A stretch of DNA of 9,454 nt from positions 1-9,454 of the forward strand of contig JBAVJZ010000155.1 of assembly GCA_049688015.1 (NCBI GenBank), in the 5' to 3' direction. The translations under genes and the position numbers were made by a program. This DNA comes from CSP1-8 sp049688015 (GTDB lineage Bacteria; Desulfobacterota; Deferrimicrobia; Deferrimicrobiales; Deferrimicrobiaceae). Positions within the stretch are counted from its first letter, which is position 1. Each line of letters opens with the position of its first letter. The notes under the pieces were generated by a model, which worked only from the letters and a program-made list of their open reading frames with translations, did not search any database and was not told where the DNA came from. This document shows, piece after piece, positions 5,998 to 9,454 of the stretch.

Positions 5998-6877
5998 AGT
6001 GGACTTTCCCGCCGAGCCGTTTGGCAAGCGTGATCCCCAGATCCGAGGGCGCCTCGGATACCGAAATGCCCGCCGCCCGGAATGCCTCGATCTTTTCCGC
6101 CGCAGTCCCCTTTCCGCCGGAGATGATGGCGCCCGCGTGCCCCATCCTCTTTCCCTTGGGTGCCGTCTGGCCCGCCACGAATCCGACGACGGGCTTGCTC
6201 ATATTCGCCTTCACGAAGGCCGCCGCCTCCTCCTCGGCCGTCCCGCCGATCTCGCCGATCATGATCACCGCCTCGGTCTTCGGATCCTCCTGGAAGGCCG
6301 CCAGGACGTCGATGAAGTTCGTCCCGTTCACGGGATCTCCGCCGATGCCGACGCAGGTGGTCTGCCCCATCCCCAGGATGGTCACCTGGTGGACGGCCTC
6401 GTACGTAAGCGTTCCGGACCGGGAAACGATGCCGATCGCTCCCGGCTTGTGGATATATCCCGGCATGATCCCGATCTTGCACTCGCCCGGCGTGATGATG
6501 CCCGGGCAGTTCGGCCCGATCAACCGTGTCTTCTTCCCGTTCATGTACCTCTTGATCTTCACCATGTCGAGGATGGGGATCCCCTCCGTGATGCAGACGA
6601 CCAGGTCGATCCCGGCGTCGACCGCCTCGCAGATGGCGTCCGCGGCAAACGCATTGGGAACATAGATAACGCTTGCGTTGGCTCCCGTCGACCGAATTGC
6701 ATCCTCCATCGTGTTGAACACCGGGACCCCTTCGACCCGTGTTCTCGCCTTGCCGGGAGTGACGCCGCCGACGACCTTCGTGCCGTATTCCAGCATCTGC
6801 TTAGTGTGGTAGGCTCCCACCGAACCGGTGATCCCCTGAACGAGAAGTTTCGTATTCTTGTCGACCCAGATGCTCAT
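5996..6877 (-). CDS. sucD: Succinyl-CoA synthetase (succinate-CoA ligase), alpha subunit
   Basis: The 293-aa alpha subunit binds CoA and carries the phosphorylated histidine. VQGITGSVGAYH (residues 13-24) is the CoA-binding Rossmann motif and GPNCPGIITPGE (121-132) is the family signature. SRSGTLTYE (152-160) and GGDPVNGT (179-186) follow, and GKRMGHAGAIISGG (242-255) contains His247, matching the active-site His246 of E. coli SucD. Length is normal (E. coli 289 aa). It acts with SucC to interconvert succinyl-CoA plus NDP and phosphate with succinate, CoA and NTP. The ATG at 6877 follows the sucC stop by 12 nt, and the TGAGGGGGGA string covering the sucC stop serves as a G-rich ribosome site. 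It ends 10 nt before korD, so substrate-channel partners KOR and SCS are co-transcribed. Confidence 0.97.
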   Translation of the reverse strand: MSIWVDKNTKLLVQGITGSVGAYHTKQMLEYGTKVVGGVTPGKARTRVEGVPVFNTMEDAIRSTGANASVIYVPNAFAADAICEAVDAGIDLVVCITEGIPILDMVKIKRYMNGKKTRLIGPNCPGIITPGECKIGIMPGYIHKPGAIGIVSRSGTLTYEAVHQVTILGMGQTTCVGIGGDPVNGTNFIDVLAAFQEDPKTEAVIMIGEIGGTAEEEAAAFVKANMSKPVVGFVAGQTAPKGKRMGHAGAIISGGKGTAAEKIEAFRAAGISVSEAPSDLGITLAKRLGGKVH

Positions 6878-6889
6878 GGTCGTCCCCCC

Positions 6890-8053
6890 TCAATTCGTCC
6901 GGGCGGCGGCCACGACTTTTTCCGCCGCGTCCTTCATGTCCGACGCAGTAATGATATTGAGTTTAGATGCGCTCAGAATCTCCTTCCCCTTCTCCACGTT
7001 GGTCCCCTCCTGCCGGACGACGAGCGGGACCTTGAGGCCGAGCGCCTTGACAGCCGCAACGACCCCCTCGGCGATCACGTCGCACCGCATGATGCCGCCG
7101 AAAATGTTGACCAGGATCGCCTTTACGTTCTTGTCGGATACGATAAGCCGAAAGGCATTGGTCACCTGTTCGGTGGATGCGCCCCCCCCCACGTCGAGGA
7201 AGTTGGCAGGCGACCCTCCGCTCATCTTGATCATGTCCATCGTCGCCATCGCAAGTCCCGCCCCGTTGACCATGCAGCCGATGTTCCCGTCAAGCCGGAT
7301 GTAGGAGAGGTCGTACTTGGATGCCTCGGTCTCCGTGGGGTCCTCCTCGTCGAAATCCCGGAGCGCCTGGATATCCTTGTGGCGGAAGAGCCCGTTTCCG
7401 TCGAAATTCATCTTCGCGTCGAGCGCGATGATCTCTCCGTCCTCGGTCAGCACCAGGGGATTGATCTCGGCCAGGGAGCAGTCGGTCTCGACGAAGGCGC
7501 TGCTGAGCGCCATCATGAACTTGACCGCCTTGCCCGTCAGTTCCGGCGGTATGGACAACCCGAAGGCGAGATTTCGGGCCTGATACGGCATGAGCCCCAG
7601 CGCCGGGTCGATGTATTCCTTGAGGATCTTTTCCGGCGTGCGAGCGGCCACGGTCTCGATCTCCATCCCCCCCTCGGTCGACGCCATCATTACCGGGCAG
7701 AACGATCCGCGGTCTATGACCATCCCGAGGTACATCTCCTTCTTGATCGCTCCCGCCTGCTCTACGAGGACCCGTTTCACCTTCATTCCCCGCGGCCCTG
7801 TCTGGGGGGTCACCAGGGTCATCCCGATGATCTGTTTCGCGTGCGCCCGGGCTTCCTCAGGCGTCTTGGCCAGTTTGATGCCGCCGCCTTTCCCCCGTCC
7901 TCCCGCGTGGATCTGGGCCTTGACGACGACAGGCGTCCCGAACTCCATGGCGATGACCTCTGCCTCCAAGGGAATATCCGCCACTTTGCCTCTGGGAACG
8001 GCCACGCCGTACTTGGCCAGGATCGCCTTGGCCTGATACTCGTGGATGTTCAT
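6890..8053 (-). CDS. sucC: Succinyl-CoA synthetase (succinate-CoA ligase), beta subunit
   Basis: The 387-aa beta subunit (E. coli 388 aa) holds the ATP-grasp nucleotide site and the succinate site. Recognisable parts are MNIHEYQAK at the start, VVKAQIHAGGRGKGGG (residues 43-58, phosphate-binding Lys45 and GRGK), and SLAEINPL (193-200) with Glu197 and Asn199. Further on are NGAGLAMATMD (263-273), DVGGGA (287-292) and NIFGGIMRCD (316-325). Pro20 matches the E. coli residue linked with acceptance of adenine nucleotides, so an ATP-capable enzyme is more likely than a strictly GTP-specific one; this is a weak inference. The ATG at 8053 has GGGAGGAG nine bases upstream. It is the first gene of the sucCD-korDABC-ndk run, and a 249-bp gap separates it from mdh. 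Codons for Val288-Gly291 contain a run of nine G, a possible slippage site. Confidence 0.97.
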   Translation of the reverse strand: MNIHEYQAKAILAKYGVAVPRGKVADIPLEAEVIAMEFGTPVVVKAQIHAGGRGKGGGIKLAKTPEEARAHAKQIIGMTLVTPQTGPRGMKVKRVLVEQAGAIKKEMYLGMVIDRGSFCPVMMASTEGGMEIETVAARTPEKILKEYIDPALGLMPYQARNLAFGLSIPPELTGKAVKFMMALSSAFVETDCSLAEINPLVLTEDGEIIALDAKMNFDGNGLFRHKDIQALRDFDEEDPTETEASKYDLSYIRLDGNIGCMVNGAGLAMATMDMIKMSGGSPANFLDVGGGASTEQVTNAFRLIVSDKNVKAILVNIFGGIMRCDVIAEGVVAAVKALGLKVPLVVRQEGTNVEKGKEILSASKLNIITASDMKDAAEKVVAAARTN

Positions 8054-8062
8054 GCCCTTCGA

Positions 8063-8070
8063 CTCCTCCC
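8063..8070 (-). promoter_or_regulatory. Shine-Dalgarno of sucC
   Basis: GGGAGGAG on the minus strand lies 9 nt before the ATG at 8053 and supports that start. An A/T-rich patch (about 8074-8086) immediately upstream may keep the site unstructured. Confidence 0.7.
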
Positions 8071-8132
8071 GGAATATTTTTTATGCGCTGGGGACCACGG
8101 GATGTAAGGAGAAACAAGGAAACGGATGCCTC

Positions 8133-8148
8133 CTCCCCCCCCGGGGAG
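8133..8148 (-). other. G-rich leader hairpin upstream of sucC
   Basis: On the minus strand CTCCCC (8148-8143) can pair with GGGGAG (8138-8133) across a GGGG loop, within a run of eight G. If transcription starts near the candidate promoter at 8181-8186, this sits in the sucC 5' leader about 80-95 nt before the ATG. No known riboswitch fold is evident, and the role is unknown. Confidence 0.35.
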
Positions 8149-8180
8149 ACACCCGCTCGCAACTCACGTCAAAGACCAAG

Positions 8181-8186
8181 TATACT
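8181..8186 (-). promoter_or_regulatory. Candidate -10 element for the sucCD-kor operon (weak)
   Basis: The minus strand reads TATACT just downstream of GGAG, within the palindrome AGTATACT (8179-8186). The same TATACT is found at the better mdh promoter. The best -35 at 17-nt spacing is TTTCAA (3 of 6 matches), so the promoter would be weak or activator-dependent. It lies beyond the GC hairpin at 8214-8238, a sensible position for a separate start of sucC transcription with a leader of about 120 nt. Confidence 0.3.
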
Positions 8187-8213
8187 CCACAATCACCCCT
8201 CTTGAAATGGGCG

Positions 8214-8238
8214 AAGGGGGGACCGATGGTCCCCCCTT
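8214..8238. terminator. Strong GC hairpin, possible terminator between mdh and sucC
   Basis: AAGGGGGGACC (8214-8224) and GGTCCCCCCTT (8228-8238) form an 11-bp perfect stem with a 3-nt GAT loop. On the plus strand it is followed by three more T (8239-8241), making a TTTTT tract. On the minus strand, in the direction of the genes, it is preceded by AAAAA and followed by TTCGCCC, which is a poor U-tract. It may act in both directions, ending some mdh transcripts and blocking antisense transcription into mdh. Its position 65 to 89 nt past the mdh stop fits a 3' end element. Confidence 0.6.
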
Positions 8239-8258
8239 TTTCGATCACAGCGTCTTTC

Positions 8259-8274
8259 GGCGGAATTTTCCGCC
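8259..8274. other. Short inverted repeat after mdh
   Basis: GGCGGA and TCCGCC are separated by ATTT, giving a 6-bp stem with a 4-nt loop about 29 nt past the mdh stop. No T-tract follows in either direction. It could stabilise the mdh 3' end. A nearby imperfect palindrome built on CCGGCCGGCCGG (8286-8297) could form another hairpin next to the stop codon. Confidence 0.4.
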
Positions 8275-8302
8275 ACCCGAGGATCCCGGCCGGCCGGATT
8301 CC

Positions 8303-9244
8303 TCAGAAGCCAAGCCGGTCCACCGCCCCGCAAAGCTCCCTGACCGCATCGGCCGACATTTTCAGCGCGGCGGATTCCGCCTCGGAGAGCTTGAAACTCA
8401 CGACCTCCTCTACCCCGTTCGCCCCCAGTTTCGCCGGGAGACCCACGAACAGGCCGTCGCATCCGTCGTACTTGCCCTGTGAAAGCACCGCACAGGGCAG
8501 GATCATCTTCCTGTCCAGAAGGATCGATTCGCACATCTGGGCGGCCGCGGACGAGGGTGCGTAGTAGGCGGAGCCCGTTTTGAGGAGGGCGACGATCTCC
8601 CCCCCTCCCTTTCGGGTCCGCTCGACGATTGCGTCGAGCTTGGCCCTGGGAATGATGTCCTCCACCGGGATGCCTGCCACCGTGGTGTACCTCGTAGAAG
8701 GCACCATCGTGTCGCCGTGTCCGCCCAGAACGAACGCGGTGATATCATTGACCGACACCTGGAGTTCCATCGCGATGAAGGTTCGGAACCGGGCGGAGTC
8801 GAGAATGCCGGCCATTCCCATCACCTTGTTCTCGGGGAGTTTGCTGTATTTGTGGGCGACATAGGTCATCGCGTCGAGCGGATTGGATACGACGATGACC
8901 ATCGCGCCGGGAGACTTCGAAACCGACTTCAGGGTGACGTCCTGGACGATTCCCGCATTTACCTTGAGAAGGTCGTCCCTGCTCATCCCCGGCTTTCGGG
9001 GGAGGCCGGATGTGATGACGATGATGTCGGACCCGGCGGTGTCTTCATAGCCGTTGGCGCCGGTCACCTTCGCGTCGAATCCGCAAACAGGCCCCGACTG
9101 CATGAGATCAAGCGCCTTCCCCTGCGGCATCCCCTCCACGATGTCCACAAGCACCACATCGCAGAAGTCCTTCTCGGCCAGCCGCTGGGCGGTGGTCGCC
9201 CCGACGTTCCCGGCTCCGATCACGGTGATCTTCTTCCGGCTCAT
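8303..9244 (-). CDS. mdh: Malate dehydrogenase, NAD-dependent (LDH-like type)
   Basis: The 313-aa enzyme interconverts malate and oxaloacetate with NAD(H). GAGNVG (residues 10-15) is the Rossmann loop, and Asp34 at the end of the second strand indicates NAD rather than NADP. The substrate loop PRKPGMSRDDLL (82-93) has Arg83 and Arg89; Arg83 sits where lactate dehydrogenases have Gln, which identifies malate dehydrogenase. Asn121 (VSNPLDAMTYVA), Asp149 with Arg152 (GILDSARFRTFIA) and His176 (GGHGDTMVP) complete the active site. Length is typical of this bacterial/archaeal-like Mdh class (305-320 aa). The ATG at 9244 has TGAGGG upstream with a 5-nt gap; an in-frame ATG at 9391 would add 49 unlikely residues and would start inside the promoter. 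It precedes sucCD-kor by 249 bp and supplies another TCA-cycle step, probably from its own promoter. Confidence 0.96.
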   Translation of the reverse strand: MSRKKITVIGAGNVGATTAQRLAEKDFCDVVLVDIVEGMPQGKALDLMQSGPVCGFDAKVTGANGYEDTAGSDIIVITSGLPRKPGMSRDDLLKVNAGIVQDVTLKSVSKSPGAMVIVVSNPLDAMTYVAHKYSKLPENKVMGMAGILDSARFRTFIAMELQVSVNDITAFVLGGHGDTMVPSTRYTTVAGIPVEDIIPRAKLDAIVERTRKGGGEIVALLKTGSAYYAPSSAAAQMCESILLDRKMILPCAVLSQGKYDGCDGLFVGLPAKLGANGVEEVVSFKLSEAESAALKMSADAVRELCGAVDRLGF

Positions 9245-9393
9245 CGAAGCCCTCACCGGTGGATAAGCGAAGGGATTATGACGGGCGGAAGCAAGTTTCT
9301 GAAGAGCGCCAGTGTTCCCTCCGTGGAATCCGGGGTGGAGGACAGGTTGGGACCGGTGTGGGGGGGGAGATTGCCCGCCCAAACCACGCACAC

Positions 9394-9420
9394 AGTATAC
9401 AAAGAGGCAAGGGATGTCAA
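9394..9420 (-). promoter_or_regulatory. Sigma70-type promoter upstream of mdh
   Basis: On the minus strand a consensus -35 TTGACA (9420-9415) is followed after 15 nt by TATACT (9399-9394), which has one mismatch to the -10 consensus. The spacer is 2 nt shorter than ideal. A start near 9387 would give a leader of about 143 nt before the mdh ATG. The -10 sits on the palindrome GTATAC, which could also be a regulator contact. The leader has a C8 run (9367-9360) and no gene. Confidence 0.6.
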
Positions 9421-9454
9421 GGAAAAACCATGGGAATCGGCGTTTATTGGCTGT

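Noticed and set aside
5986..6027. Extension of korD by 14 residues to the ATG at 6027
   Set aside because: It lies inside the sucD coding end and has no ribosome site, unlike the ATG at 5985 with AGGAG.
5690..8107. An 805-codon open frame on the plus strand opposite sucC, sucD, korD and the korA start
   Set aside because: It is antisense to four strongly conserved genes, its product is rich in Arg, His, Asp and Pro with no recognisable domain, and long shadow frames are expected in GC-rich DNA.
9245..9391. N-terminal extension of mdh to the ATG at 9391
   Set aside because: The extension is Pro/His/Gly-rich, not found in this enzyme class, and would start at the putative transcription start; the ATG at 9244 has a ribosome site.

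Overview
The window is a GC-rich bacterial chromosome segment in which every convincing gene lies on the minus strand, so transcription runs from right to left. Gene content and order suggest an anaerobic or ferredoxin-using deltaproteobacterium-like organism, such as a Desulfuromonadia/Geobacter relative or another Desulfobacterota-type lineage. The clues are a four-subunit 2-oxoglutarate:ferredoxin oxidoreductase in place of a 2-oxoglutarate dehydrogenase complex, an LDH-type malate dehydrogenase, an MTA phosphorylase with a C-terminal CxC, and a PilF-like TPR lipoprotein near rlmN. The taxonomic placement is inference from gene content only.

Layout in transcription order, right to left. 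At the right edge (about 9245-9454) is a noncoding leader with a good sigma70-type promoter, followed by mdh (9244-8303). A 249-bp gap (8054-8302) then holds a strong GC hairpin, a second smaller hairpin and a candidate promoter. Next is a tight run: sucC (8053-6890), sucD (6877-5996), korD ferredoxin (5985-5737), korA (5703-4573), korB (4572-3742), korC (3737-3189) and ndk (3187-2771). Junctions within this run are 0 to 33 nt. After a 124-bp gap comes a second group: rlmN (about 2646-1552), mtnP (1487-630) and a TPR lipoprotein resembling PilF/PilW (633 to beyond the left edge). The last two overlap by 4 nt.

How the genes work together: KorABCD interconverts 2-oxoglutarate and succinyl-CoA using low-potential ferredoxin. 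SucCD interconverts succinyl-CoA and succinate with NTP synthesis or use. Mdh interconverts malate and oxaloacetate with NAD. Together they form part of a TCA cycle that could run oxidatively or reductively. Ndk sits directly after korC and can redistribute the phosphate made by SucCD among nucleoside di- and triphosphates. The second group looks like housekeeping: rRNA/tRNA methylation (RlmN), nucleoside salvage (MtnP) and probably pilus assembly (PilF-like).

I found no tRNA or rRNA gene, CRISPR array, insertion sequence or phage gene, and no clearly novel system. The more interesting points are functional pairings (rlmN-mtnP, sucCD-kor-ndk), a hairpin terminator whose T-tract faces the wrong way for the genes, a G9 run inside sucC, a possible leaderless start for rlmN, and a possible divergent gene at the right edge.
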